DNA from: JAPPHA01 sp965242975
GTDB lineage: Bacteria > Pseudomonadota > Alphaproteobacteria > Rhodobacterales > Rhodobacteraceae
Length of the DNA: 64,000 nucleotides
Direction: 5' to 3'
Assembly: GCA_965242975.1 (NCBI GenBank)
Contig: CBDETS010000007.1
Coordinates: 3,224,001-3,288,000, forward strand
Positions 35,296 through 43,475 of this stretch are shown here, piece by piece. Numbering within the stretch: the first letter of the stretch is position 1; the number at the start of each line of letters is the position of its first letter. The notes under the pieces were generated by a model. The model made no database searches. It was not told the DNA's origin and saw nothing but the letters and a program-made list of their open reading frames with translations. A program made the translations under genes and the position numbers.

Positions 35296-36252
35296 TCAGC
35301 GCTCCAGGCTCAGGGTACCGTCAGGGTGACGGCGGACCGGCGCGGGATCCATGATGAATCCACCGAACCTCTCGCGTCCCCCGTCCTTGAAACCAAGGAT
35401 CCACAATCCATCGTGCTCGACGATCCTTGCCGCATAGCGATCATCTCTCGTGTCGAAACCGTCACCGTTCGGAAGGCGCCATGGACCACGCGGGTTGTCC
35501 GCCATGAGGTAATAACTGCCCTGATCGATAATGCCGTTTTTTTCGATGCTCCACTTTGCCTGATGATCGGGTGCAGAGCAAAAAAGGCAGTACCACGTCT
35601 CCTTCTTCTCAAATACCTGCGGAACTTCCAATTGGCCCCATCCTCCAACGAAAACCGGAGCTTCAAGGGTCCACGTCATCATGTCGGTGGACGATGCAAG
35701 TCCGATGCAACCCGCGTCGTTGACATCATCTCGATCCGGAACCCGTGCCGTGAAGAACATGAGCGAGCCTTCGCCATCGGGATCTTTCATCACCCAGGGG
35801 TCCCGCATGGCGCGATCATGCCAGCGTCCTTCCCACGCGGTCTCGTAGAGATGACTGTTCGCTCCTGTCAGGTCCAGACACAAACCGTCACCCACGCGTT
35901 CCCAGGTCTCGAGATCATCGCTGATGGCATGCCCGATGCGCTGGATCGCACCATTATCTTCCCGGGACGTTCCCGTGTAAAAATAATGCCATCGTCCGTC
36001 ATCGCCTTTGAGCGTTGAACCGGTCCACGTCGTCTTGTCATCCCACGACGGGCCAGGTGCCGGCACCATCGCGGTTCCCCTGTGTTCCCAGTGCACCAGG
36101 TCGTCGCTGACCGCGTGACCATGGCTCACGTTCCAATGGCGCAGTTCCGGGTCACCAAGCGATTTCGGCGCCTTGAGGTACCAGCAGTGCCATTGATTCC
36201 CGTCGTGCAGATACCAGCTGTCCCAGACCCAGTGATCCTCAAGCGCAAGCAT
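35296..36252 (-). CDS. GH32/GH43-like five-bladed beta-propeller glycosidase
   Basis: 318 residues of short repeated strands with many Trp and Asp. HWVWDSWYLHDGNQWHCWYL opens blade 1 at the place of the GH32 nucleophile motif. RDPWVMKDPDGEG is the RDP motif stabilising the transition state, and EVPQVFEKKETWYCLFC carries the likely acid/base Glu. This clan (GH32, 43, 62, 68) acts on fructosides or pentosides. No signal peptide, so it should cleave an imported oligosaccharide in the cytoplasm. ATG 36252 lies two bases after the permease stop; longer upstream frames overlap that gene. Exact family and sugar are uncertain. Confidence 0.82.
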   Translation of the reverse strand: MLALEDHWVWDSWYLHDGNQWHCWYLKAPKSLGDPELRHWNVSHGHAVSDDLVHWEHRGTAMVPAPGPSWDDKTTWTGSTLKGDDGRWHYFYTGTSREDNGAIQRIGHAISDDLETWERVGDGLCLDLTGANSHLYETAWEGRWHDRAMRDPWVMKDPDGEGSLMFFTARVPDRDDVNDAGCIGLASSTDMMTWTLEAPVFVGGWGQLEVPQVFEKKETWYCLFCSAPDHQAKWSIEKNGIIDQGSYYLMADNPRGPWRLPNGDGFDTRDDRYAARIVEHDGLWILGFKDGGRERFGGFIMDPAPVRRHPDGTLSLER

Positions 36253-36254
36253 GG

Positions 36255-37124
36255 TTATCCCTTCACGCCCGTTGAAGCGATCGAGGCGATAAACGCCCTT
36301 TGCAGGACGAGGTAGAATACCAGGACCGGTACGGTAATGATGGTGAGATAGGCCATGATCTCGCCCCAGGCCGTGTTGAGCTGGAAGAAGTAGAGCAGGC
36401 CAACCATGATTGGCCGAAGCCCCTCTTCCTGGACCACCATGATCGGCCAGATGAACTGGTTGTTGTACATTTCGAGAAACTTCAGGATCGCAACGGTCGC
36501 GATGACCGGACCCGAAAGTGGCATGACCACTTTCCGGTAGATCTGGAACCAACTCGCTCCTTCGACCCGGCCTGACTCGACAAGTTCCCTTGGGAGATCG
36601 CGGAAATACTGGACAAACAGGAAGATCTCGAGCGCCCGTATGATCCAGGGAATGATCTGCACCTGGTAGGAATTGAGCCAACCCCAGGTGACCCCGTCGA
36701 CGCTCAGCCACGGAAGGTTGTTCACGAGCAGCAGTAACGGCACGGCGACGGTCTCGAAAGGAAGGATGTAGGTCGCAATGATCAGCGAAAGAACGACCGT
36801 CTTTCCCCGCCAGTCGACGAAGACGAACGCGAATGCAGCAATCGAAGCGAGAAAGATGGACAGGACAAGCGTGGTCGCGGTGATGAATACCGAGTTGAAA
36901 ATGAACAGGGCGACGGGAGCACGGTCAAACGCCTCGCGATAATTGTCGAGGCTGATGTCCCCGACCGGAATGAACGCACGGATCGAGGAGCTGTCCGACA
37001 GGAGCTGGAGATCCGGTTTCAGCGACGACACGATCATGAAGATGATCGGGAAGATGAAAACGCAGGCGATGAATCCAAGGAGGATGTACCGCCCCGTCAG
37101 CTGAACCTTCCGCTCAAGCGTCAT
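36255..37124 (-). CDS. CUT1 ABC transporter permease (MalG type)
   Basis: 289 residues. YILLGFIACVFIFPIIFMIV is TM1, and ELVESGRVEGASWFQIYRKV is the EAA loop. The start is fixed by an ATGA overlap with the stop of the other permease (37121-37124). It forms the membrane channel with that protein. Confidence 0.95.
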   Translation of the reverse strand: MTLERKVQLTGRYILLGFIACVFIFPIIFMIVSSLKPDLQLLSDSSSIRAFIPVGDISLDNYREAFDRAPVALFIFNSVFITATTLVLSIFLASIAAFAFVFVDWRGKTVVLSLIIATYILPFETVAVPLLLLVNNLPWLSVDGVTWGWLNSYQVQIIPWIIRALEIFLFVQYFRDLPRELVESGRVEGASWFQIYRKVVMPLSGPVIATVAILKFLEMYNNQFIWPIMVVQEEGLRPIMVGLLYFFQLNTAWGEIMAYLTIITVPVLVFYLVLQRAFIASIASTGVKG

Positions 37125-38194
37125 GACTTTTCTCGGGTCAACCAGCGCTGCAGCAGCGAGATCGAGAGGACGAAAAGGAACAGGAAGACGGAAATCGTCG
37201 AACCGCCGGAAATATCCTGTTTCCCGTATCCTCGCTCGACCATCTGGAAAACAATCGACTGGGTACTGTCCAGCGGACCGCCATTTGTCATGACCGCAAC
37301 TTGCGGAAATAGCGTAAAGGCCTGCATCGTTATGATGATCATGACCAGGATGGCCGTGTTTCGGAGCCCTGGCCAGGTAATGTACCGGAATGTCTGCCAG
37401 CGGCTCGACCCCTCGATTTTGGCAGCTTCGTAGAATGTGGCCGGGATCGTCTGCAGCCCTGACAGCCAGATGATCATGTGGAACCCGACACCTTGCCAGA
37501 TCGACATGGCCATGATCGCCGGCAACGCCGTTGACGTTTCCCCGAGCCAGTCCACCGGTTGGAACAATCCAAAGGAAGCGTACTGGAGCAAGGTGTTCAG
37601 AAGACCGTTTTGTCCGTCGTAGATGAAACGCCACAACATCGAGACGACGACCATCGAAATCACGACGGGCATGAAGTAGATCGTGCGAAAAACGTTGATT
37701 CCCCGAACGCGCCTGTTGATCAACAGGGCGAGACAGAGCGCCAGGCCGGCTTGCAGGGGGGCGACGACCGCAACAAAGAGTATGGTGTTGCGAAGCGCTT
37801 TCAGGAATACGACGTCACTTGCCAGCACATATGTTCGGCGGCCCTCTCCCCGGTCGAAATGAAACCACTCCCGTTTCCGGAAGTACTGGGGGTAATCGTC
37901 CTTGTTGCGCGTATAGATGCGCAGCCGCGGAAAGACCGGCTCGCCTTCCTTCTTCTCGATGGCGCCGTTCTCGTCTCTTTCTGCATCAAGTGTCAGGATT
38001 GCCAGGCTGAACAGTCGCTCGTAGTTGCGCGTTCCCACCCATTCCGTCGGGTTTGGCGACACGAGACGTTGATTGGTGAAGGAAAAACCGATCGCCATGA
38101 TGAACGGCAGAATGAGGAACACGACGATCAGGAGAAATGCCGGGCCGGCCATCATCCAGCCCGCCCGGTTCTGGCGCGTGAGCCTTGTAGCCAT
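37121..38194 (-). CDS. CUT1 ABC transporter permease (MalF type) with enlarged first loop
   Basis: 357 residues, longer than the usual 290-310. TM1 (AFLLIVVFLILPFIMAIGFS) is followed by about 85 residues of polar, charged sequence (AERDENGAIEKKEGEPVFPR; KREWFHFDRGEGRRTYVLAS) before TM2 (LRNTILFVAVVAPLQAGLAL), so the first periplasmic loop is enlarged. The EAA loop EAAKIEGSSRWQTFRYITWP and VAVMTNGGPLDSTQSIVF are normal. The extra loop may contact the binding protein. Confidence 0.94.
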   Translation of the reverse strand: MATRLTRQNRAGWMMAGPAFLLIVVFLILPFIMAIGFSFTNQRLVSPNPTEWVGTRNYERLFSLAILTLDAERDENGAIEKKEGEPVFPRLRIYTRNKDDYPQYFRKREWFHFDRGEGRRTYVLASDVVFLKALRNTILFVAVVAPLQAGLALCLALLINRRVRGINVFRTIYFMPVVISMVVVSMLWRFIYDGQNGLLNTLLQYASFGLFQPVDWLGETSTALPAIMAMSIWQGVGFHMIIWLSGLQTIPATFYEAAKIEGSSRWQTFRYITWPGLRNTAILVMIIITMQAFTLFPQVAVMTNGGPLDSTQSIVFQMVERGYGKQDISGGSTISVFLFLFVLSISLLQRWLTREKS

Positions 38195-38445
38195 GACTCT
38201 CCCTTTTGGGCCTGCCCTGAATCCCGGTCGTCTTCCGCCCTGGTGCCCGTGACGGGTTCATCGAACGCGGCAGCAGATGAAACCTCTCCGTCTCAAAGGC
38301 CTGAACCGCACTTCGGCCCTTTCATCAAGACCCGGCCAAAGCCGGAATTCCGGTTCACCTGCCGGAGTTACCTCAAGGATTCAAAGGCCGTGTGCGAACG
38401 TGAAACCGAACTCAGTGACCGATCCGGGAGCTCATGTCCCCGAGG

Positions 38446-38474
38446 TGCGGCGGACCGGGTTTCGGCCCGCCGCA
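38446..38474 (-). terminator. Stem-loop after binding-protein gene
   Basis: TGCGGCGG (38446-38453) pairs perfectly with CCGCCGCA (38467-38474), and the 13-base loop contains an inner CCG/CGG pair. It starts 8 bases after the binding-protein stop. The other ABC operon (29301-29352) has hairpins in the same position, consistent with lowering permease expression relative to the binding protein. Confidence 0.55.
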
Positions 38475-38481
38475 TCATGTT

Positions 38482-39741
38482 TCAGTTACCGTAGCCGTTG
38501 TTGGCCTCGATATCGGCATCGATTTCATCGACCGCAGCATCGAGCGTATCGGCCACATCTGCGCCGTCGGCAATGTCGCTCAGCGCCTTCTCGAAGACCT
38601 TGGCGACGACCGGATAGCCGGGTGTCACGGGCCGGACCAGCGCCTGCGCTTCGGACAGGCCGAAGAACACCTCCAGCGGACCGCCGGGCGAGTAGTTCTC
38701 GGTCATCGCGGCGGCGGAAGGCGTAGAGGGAATCAGCCCGATTCCATCAGAAAATGCCGCGAGATACTCGTCCTGGATCGCATGTTCGATCCAGGCGGCC
38801 GCTCCTTCCGGATGATCGCAGGTCTTGGTCACGCCGAACTGCCAGGAAGCCGCACCGATTGTCGACCCGTTCCCAAGGTCCGGTGCCGGGAGAAAGACCA
38901 CATCGTCGACGCCACCATCCATGGTTGCAACCGCGGCCCAGTTCCCGTTCCACGCGAAGGCATACCTTCCTTCGATGAATCCGCTGTCCCGGTCCGCGCC
39001 GTCCTGGCTCGTGCCCGGTGCATAACCTCCGGAGAAAAGGTTCTGCCACCACTCTCCGAACGCGAGCGCCGCGTCGCCGTTCAGCGCGCCTTCTGCCGTC
39101 GTGTAGGTGGACCTGTCGATCATGTCGCCACCGAATGACTGGATGAAGGGTCCGAATGCGTACGGATACCATTCACCTTTCCAGGCCATTCCGAGATCAA
39201 GAGCGAATTCGTGGTTCCCCGAGTTCTTTGCGGAATCGAGCGCCGCCATGAACTCGTCCTTGTCCCACGGTTCGTCGAGCGTCGGTGTCCGCAGACCAAG
39301 CTCATCCAGCGTCGACCGGCGCGCGTAGAGAGCGATCGCTGCGTCCCAGAGGCCGATCGAATAAAGGGTGTCGTTCCAGATGCCCTTGGTACCCGGCAGG
39401 AACGCGGCGAGCTTGGCTTCGTCGATCGGAAGCGGCTGCATGTAACCTGCCCACGCCCACCGAGGCATGACCGGGCCATCGACGTCAATGATGCACGGGA
39501 GATTGCCGGCCAATGCGGCGGCTTCAACGGAGTCGTTGTAGCTTTCCTGGGGGAACTCCTCGATCACGACGTTCCAGTCGGACTGTGCGGCGTTGAAGTC
39601 GGAAATAATCCGGTTGATCAGTTCACCTTCAACATGGTTGCCTGCGCCGTGGTACCAGAGCGAGATTTCGGTCTGTGCATCGGCTATGCCGGCCACGACA
39701 ACCGATACGGCCGTTGCGGCGGCAAGTGTCTGTTTTTTCAT
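38482..39741 (-). CDS. CUT1 ABC transporter solute-binding protein
   Basis: 419 residues. Signal peptide KKQTLAAATAVSVVVAGIAD ends near ADAQ. The mature start TEISLWYHGAGNHVEGELIN and the segments LPCIIDVDGPVMPRWAWAGY, RYAFAWNGNWAAVATM and EGAAAWIEHAIQDEYLAAFS fit the family 1 sugar-binding proteins. GAAAGGAGGAATTCCTG gives a strong ribosome site. It lies only 29 bp after lacI, so regulator and receptor are co-transcribed. Confidence 0.95.
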   Translation of the reverse strand: MKKQTLAAATAVSVVVAGIADAQTEISLWYHGAGNHVEGELINRIISDFNAAQSDWNVVIEEFPQESYNDSVEAAALAGNLPCIIDVDGPVMPRWAWAGYMQPLPIDEAKLAAFLPGTKGIWNDTLYSIGLWDAAIALYARRSTLDELGLRTPTLDEPWDKDEFMAALDSAKNSGNHEFALDLGMAWKGEWYPYAFGPFIQSFGGDMIDRSTYTTAEGALNGDAALAFGEWWQNLFSGGYAPGTSQDGADRDSGFIEGRYAFAWNGNWAAVATMDGGVDDVVFLPAPDLGNGSTIGAASWQFGVTKTCDHPEGAAAWIEHAIQDEYLAAFSDGIGLIPSTPSAAAMTENYSPGGPLEVFFGLSEAQALVRPVTPGYPVVAKVFEKALSDIADGADVADTLDAAVDEIDADIEANNGYGN

Positions 39742-39770
39742 CAGGAATTCCTCCTTTCGTTGTACCTGAA

Positions 39771-40823
39771 CTACATTACGGATTCGAGGGCGGACACGGA
39801 TGACCGCCAGAAAACGGGCCCGGAAATGACTTCCGGCCCTTCTGCTCCCGGGTCCTGACCATCGATCATGGCCAATGTTCGTTGTGCGGCATGGCGCCCC
39901 ATGGCGAGATAGGGCAGTTCCACGGTTGTCAGCGGGGGATAGAGAGTTTCGGCGATGGCACGGTAGTTGTCAAAACCGGCCACGGATATGTCTTCGGGAA
40001 TGCGCAATCCCCGTGAGCGGATCAGGCCATACGCCCGGAGCGCCATTTCATCGTTGCCGCAACAAATGACCGTCGGCGGATCGTCCAGGTCAAGCATCGC
40101 GTTCAGGCTGTCGCGAAGGAGTTCGCCATCATCGTCGTCCACGTTCTTGCGAGACATGCGTTCAAGCCCCGGGTCAAACGGAATTCCGGCGTTCCTCAGT
40201 GCGCAACGATACCCTTGTGAACGCCGTCGCGCCGCGACCATGTTCGAATCCAGTGTCAGGAAGGCGATTCGCACGTGTCCTGCCCGGACCAGCCTGTCGA
40301 CCAATGAGCATTGGCAGGCCTCGTCATCCGGGACGATTGCCGGCGTTCCGACATTGTCAAAACAGTTTACCAGCAAGACGGGACAGGTCATCCCGCTCGT
40401 ATCGAGGACAATCTCCTTGTGGTAGTCGGCAACGTAGATCAGCGCCTCGACCCGGTGCTGCAAAAACGTCCGCACGAGTTTCGGCACGCGGTTTGCCCCG
40501 CCGCCCGTGTCGGCAATCATCAACGTCTTGTCGCTGTCGGCGACAATCTGCTGGATTCCCTGAACGATGTAGAGATCGGGGAGGCCGGTTGGCTCCATCG
40601 GTTCGATTTTCTGGCTCAGAGCGCCCGTTATCAGTCCGATCAACCCTGATCGTTTCGAACGCATCATCCGGGCAGCACTGGACGGAACGTAGTCGAGTTC
40701 GACCGACGCAGCTTCCACGGCGGCACGGGTACTTCGGCTGACCGGTGCATCGCCGTTCATGACGCGGCTGACCGTTTTCGGAGACACGCCGGCCGCTTGC
40801 GCTACGTCGTATATTGTCGCCAA
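39771..40823 (-). CDS. LacI-family transcriptional regulator (TTG start)
   Basis: 350 residues. The N-terminus ATIYDVAQAAGVSPKTVSRV is the LacI helix-turn-helix, followed by the hinge helix YVPSSAARMMRSKRSGLIG and a periplasmic-binding-like ligand domain (PPTVICCGNDEMALRAYGLI; EDISVAGFDNYRAIAE). The start is TTG at 40823, five bases after GGAGG; no ATG exists near the domain start. It heads the operon encoding the CUT1 transporter, glycosidase, ATPase and dehydrogenase. The 20-bp palindrome at 40841-40860 is its likely operator, making this a self-regulated operon induced by the imported sugar. Confidence 0.95.
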   Translation of the reverse strand: MATIYDVAQAAGVSPKTVSRVMNGDAPVSRSTRAAVEAASVELDYVPSSAARMMRSKRSGLIGLITGALSQKIEPMEPTGLPDLYIVQGIQQIVADSDKTLMIADTGGGANRVPKLVRTFLQHRVEALIYVADYHKEIVLDTSGMTCPVLLVNCFDNVGTPAIVPDDEACQCSLVDRLVRAGHVRIAFLTLDSNMVAARRRSQGYRCALRNAGIPFDPGLERMSRKNVDDDDGELLRDSLNAMLDLDDPPTVICCGNDEMALRAYGLIRSRGLRIPEDISVAGFDNYRAIAETLYPPLTTVELPYLAMGRHAAQRTLAMIDGQDPGAEGPEVISGPVFWRSSVSALESVM

Positions 40824-40840
40824 CCACGCCTCCGAAAGGG

Positions 40841-40860
40841 TTATGACATCGATGTCATAA
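40841..40860. promoter_or_regulatory. LacI operator (20-bp perfect palindrome)
   Basis: TTATGACATCGATGTCATAA is perfectly palindromic with a central CG, the pattern of LacI/PurR-family operators. It lies 17 bp upstream of the lacI TTG codon, where binding would block transcription of the whole operon. No second copy was seen in the window. Confidence 0.75.
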
Positions 40861-41252
40861 AATGGCCCGGCAGTTTCGTCAATACCCTCAATCCGGTTAA
40901 CAGGAGCGTCGGTCCATCCGGTTTGGCCCCGTGTGCGGCTAATGGATCGGTGACTCGCAATCGACGTGCCAGTGCCTGCTTAACGGTCCGGAATTCGGGC
41001 GGACCCGCCTGGCGTCGCCGTCACCGACGCACCGGGAAAAGGATCGCCGCCGCCCGCCGCACGTCACCCGTTTTCGGCCTTGAGGCAGGCGATCGTGTCG
41101 TCGACGTCGACCCTCGCTGCGGTCTCCTTGCCGGTCCTGCGTACATCCTCCTGCCCACGTCCACTGCCACCCTGAACGGCAGCGGCACAGGGTGACGGAT
41201 GCCGGTTGAAATGTTGCATGCGGAATTTCACCAACGTACCACCCGAATTTCA
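40861..41252. other. Gap upstream of lacI, no gene seen
   Basis: About 390 bp holding the upstream part of the lacI promoter and unassigned sequence. On the minus strand RVDVDDTIACLKAENG ends at a stop near 41073 and may be the tail of a lost gene, but I cannot name it. Confidence 0.4.
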
Positions 41253-41386
41253 GCCAAAGTAGCAGGTCAGTTTCATCCAATGCTCAAGCAGATCGGCGTA
41301 GGTCTCGTTCAGGATCGGCTCGTAGCGTGACGGCTTTTTCACTGCTGCCTTGACGTTGTCAGGCACCGCAACCTGCGGCGCCACGG
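41253..41386 (-). pseudogene. IS21-family IstA transposase fragment
   Basis: VPDNVKAAVKKPSRYEPILN followed by ETYADLLEHW matches the VPDNLK...RYEP.LNPTY segment near the IstA catalytic core. Only about 40 residues remain, fused in frame to unrelated sequence at both ends. It is a relic of an IS21 element. Confidence 0.65.
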
Positions 41387-41490
41387 TCAAGGGGCAAGGT
41401 TTCGGAGGCAACAAACCGACAGAGGCCCTTCTCATCCAGATGCGGCGACAGCGCCTCGAACCGGCGCCGAATGCTCTCGATCGTATCCAT
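41387..41490 (-). pseudogene. ISAzo13-like transposase N-terminal fragment
   Basis: From ATG 41490 the minus strand reads MDTIESIRRRFEALSPHLDE then KGLCRFVASE, resembling the start of ISAzo13-type transposases (R..AL.P.LDE...R..AA.EA). It breaks off after about 30 residues where the IstA fragment begins in a different frame. The 33-bp repeat copy at 41535 lies just upstream and may be the element's end. Confidence 0.55.
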
Positions 41491-41534
41491 GCCCCGACTG
41501 AGTCATATTTCGATTCCAAGGGGAATCCCTCGGC

Positions 41535-41567
41535 GACAAAACGATTCGCCTGTTTCGCAACGAGCCC
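41535..41567. repeat. 33-bp direct repeat, copy 1
   Basis: Identical over 33 bp to 42567-42599 (begins GACAAAACGATTCGCC, ends AACGAGCCC), and the match continues as YAAC after one mismatch. Together the copies bracket the brnTA pair. Probably two ends of related insertion sequences. Confidence 0.85.
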
Positions 41568-41663
41568 TAACCGGAATCGACCCCAGAGTGATCATCGGGG
41601 TTTTTCGCAGATTATGGCCACAAAATACTTGGAATCCGATTAGATTGTTACTACATTATAGCC

Positions 41664-41936
41664 ATGACGACGGGGCTCGAATACGAATGGGACGGAAACA
41701 AGCGCCGGATCAACGTCGTCAAGCATGGTGTGGATTTCGCGGCCATGGAGCAATTCGAATGGGATACTGCAGTGGTTGATTTTGACAACAACCACCCGGA
41801 GCCACGATGGATCGCCAAAGGTTTCATCGGTGATGTCCTGCATCTCGTCGTCTACACCGAACGCGGAGACAGAATCCGCATTGTCAGCCTGCGAAAGGCG
41901 ACTACGAAGGAAATGAGAGACTATGCCCAAACTTAG
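41664..41936 (+). CDS. brnT: BrnT-type toxin
   Basis: 90 residues. YEWDGNKRRINVVKHGVDFA is the BrnT start (W/D..K...N..KHG..F), and HLVVYTERGDRIRIVSLRKA carries the RIIS.RKA-like active region of this RelE-fold ribonuclease. The downstream partner overlaps it by 14 bases, the standard brnTA order. It lies between the two 33-bp repeats. Confidence 0.94.
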   Translation: MTTGLEYEWDGNKRRINVVKHGVDFAAMEQFEWDTAVVDFDNNHPEPRWIAKGFIGDVLHLVVYTERGDRIRIVSLRKATTKEMRDYAQT

Positions 41937-42318
41937 GCCCGGAACCATCTGGCCGGAACCCGCCAAGGCCGACTTGACCGAAAAGAAAATCGAGGAGATT
42001 GCCGCGTCCGATATGACGTTCGACCAGGTCAAAGAGGAGTACGGCGAGGAGATCGCCATTCGAGTTGGCGTCGCCAGAGACCCGGACATGCACGAACTGA
42101 CCACCGACGAGAGCCTGCGCATGAGGCCGGCTTCCGAGGTCGCCCCGCACATCGTCGCGGCGTACCGGCGCGGTCGCGGAAAACAGAAGGCTCCAACCAA
42201 GAAGCATATCGGCATCCGTCTCGATGCCGATCTCGTGGCTCACTTCCGTGACGGCGGACGTGGCTGGCAGACACGAATCAACGAGACGCTGCGTCGGGCG
42301 GTGTTCGGCGATGGTTGA
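41923..42318 (+). CDS. brnA: BrnA-type antitoxin
   Basis: 131 residues, somewhat long for BrnA. The C-terminus KKHIGIRLDADLVAHFRDGG and RGWQTRINETLRRAV is the ribbon-helix-helix that binds DNA and neutralises BrnT. The N-terminal 85 residues (DMTFDQVKEEYGEEIAIRVG; TTDESLRMRPASEVAPHIVA) would contact the toxin. The pair usually autoregulates. Confidence 0.92.
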   Translation: MPKLRPGTIWPEPAKADLTEKKIEEIAASDMTFDQVKEEYGEEIAIRVGVARDPDMHELTTDESLRMRPASEVAPHIVAAYRRGRGKQKAPTKKHIGIRLDADLVAHFRDGGRGWQTRINETLRRAVFGDG

Positions 42319-42385
42319 GGCATGGGACTTATCGGGAAGGATCCCGCGCCGCTGCCGTCACACGGAGGGTTTGACGGAAACCCTG

Positions 42386-42566
42386 TCACCCCCCGGTTGC
42401 CGTCTTCACGCGCGCAATCGCCTGGCACACCTCCGGAATCTCGGCAGCCATTGCGGTGAGTTGCTCGGGCGTGAACCGTGCGCGGACCAGGTCCCAGGCA
42501 GTGCGCCTCTTGTGATCCCTGGCTTTCGGATCAACACCGGCATCGAGAAACAGGTGTCCGGATGAT
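42386..42566 (-). pseudogene. Ankyrin-repeat protein C-terminal fragment
   Basis: HLFLDAGVDPKARDHKRRTA then WDLVRARFTPEQL has the ankyrin consensus (LLDAGADPNARD..GRTALDL), followed by a helical tail to a stop at 42386. Upstream the frame runs directly into the 33-bp repeat, so only the last repeat remains. The gene appears cut by an insertion. Confidence 0.55.
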
Positions 42567-42599
42567 GACAAAACGATTCGCCTGTTTCGCAACGAGCCC
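42567..42599. repeat. 33-bp direct repeat, copy 2
   Basis: Exact copy of 41535-41567 in the same orientation, 1032 bp away. It abuts the truncated ankyrin fragment. Confidence 0.85.
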
Positions 42600-42744
42600 C
42601 AACTCCCAATAGCCGACACGCGGGCCGCGATCATCCGTCCCTGCGCCTGGATTGGTGCCATTCCCGGTTTTGCCCACGACCGCGCTCCTCGGGAAATGAA
42701 CTTGAGCAAGAAATTCTGCAGATGTCGATCGGAATGGACATCCA

Positions 42745-43341
42745 TTACACTGAGAGACTCCGCAATTGAACTATCTCCGCCAGAACATCTTCCGAAAACG
42801 ACTCCCTCATAGCCGTCGCAGAGACACCCGATACAGGATGCTCCCACCCAGGGGCCACATCGCACAGAGGAACAACGACAAACGCCCGGTCTTCAATCCG
42901 GGGATGCGGCAAAACCAACCTGTCGGGCGCGCATACCCGTTGACTTGATAACGGCAAATCCCTCCACTGTTTCCATGTCTCAAGGTCCGGCAGGATCCGG
43001 CCGTCCACATCCAGTAGGTCAAGGTCGATGATGCGCGGCCGCCACCGCACGTGCCGGCCGTCTGCCTCACGTTTCCGGCCGAGTCGGTTCTCGATCCCGT
43101 GCAACCAGCCAATGCAGTCTTCCGGCTCCATTCGCGTCCGGAACGACACCACGGCGTTGACGAAATCCGGCCCCGATTCAGGCGGCCATGCCGGTGTTCG
43201 ATACAGGCCGCTCGCCTTGACAGGCTGCTCAGACTCTGAAAATATAGTATTTAAGGCAAATTTGATCGTATCAGTCTTGTCTCGTCCACGGAACGGCAAG
43301 TTGGACCCGAGAGAAACAAGGCATGTCTTCAGTGCAATCAA
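42745..43341 (-). CDS. folK: 2-amino-4-hydroxy-6-hydroxymethyldihydropteridine pyrophosphokinase
   Basis: 198 residues, the folate-pathway enzyme that pyrophosphorylates the hydroxymethylpterin. CLVSLGSNLPFRG is the start motif, YRTPAWPPESGPDFVNAVV the substrate loop, RWRPRIIDLDLLDVDG the RW.PR..DLDLL signature, and LVLPHPRIEDRAFVVVPL the second. A stop lies three codons upstream of TTG 43341, so the start must be that TTG or a later codon. Its 3' end lies beyond the repeat region. Confidence 0.93.
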   Translation of the reverse strand: MIALKTCLVSLGSNLPFRGRDKTDTIKFALNTIFSESEQPVKASGLYRTPAWPPESGPDFVNAVVSFRTRMEPEDCIGWLHGIENRLGRKREADGRHVRWRPRIIDLDLLDVDGRILPDLETWKQWRDLPLSSQRVCAPDRLVLPHPRIEDRAFVVVPLCDVAPGWEHPVSGVSATAMRESFSEDVLAEIVQLRSLSV

Positions 43342-43475
43342 TCCTGATCACCACGCGGTTCCGCGACGTCTTTCATCGGCCGACACGCCGGTCGCGCGCC
43401 GCACAGGAAATGGCCGACTGATGTCGATGCTCGCACCGTTACCGGGCATGATATCGAACATGAAAGGCATACCCG

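Noticed and set aside
24405..42360. Other GGATCCC-like strings (for example near 24409 and 42351)
   Set aside because: They are not palindromic and lie inside or at the ends of genes, so they do not belong to the operator set.
42386..42865. Single long minus-strand frame spanning the ankyrin fragment, repeat and folK end
   Set aside because: Only the last 60 codons show ankyrin likeness; the rest crosses the 33-bp repeat and runs antisense-free into folK in another frame, so it is a chance fusion.
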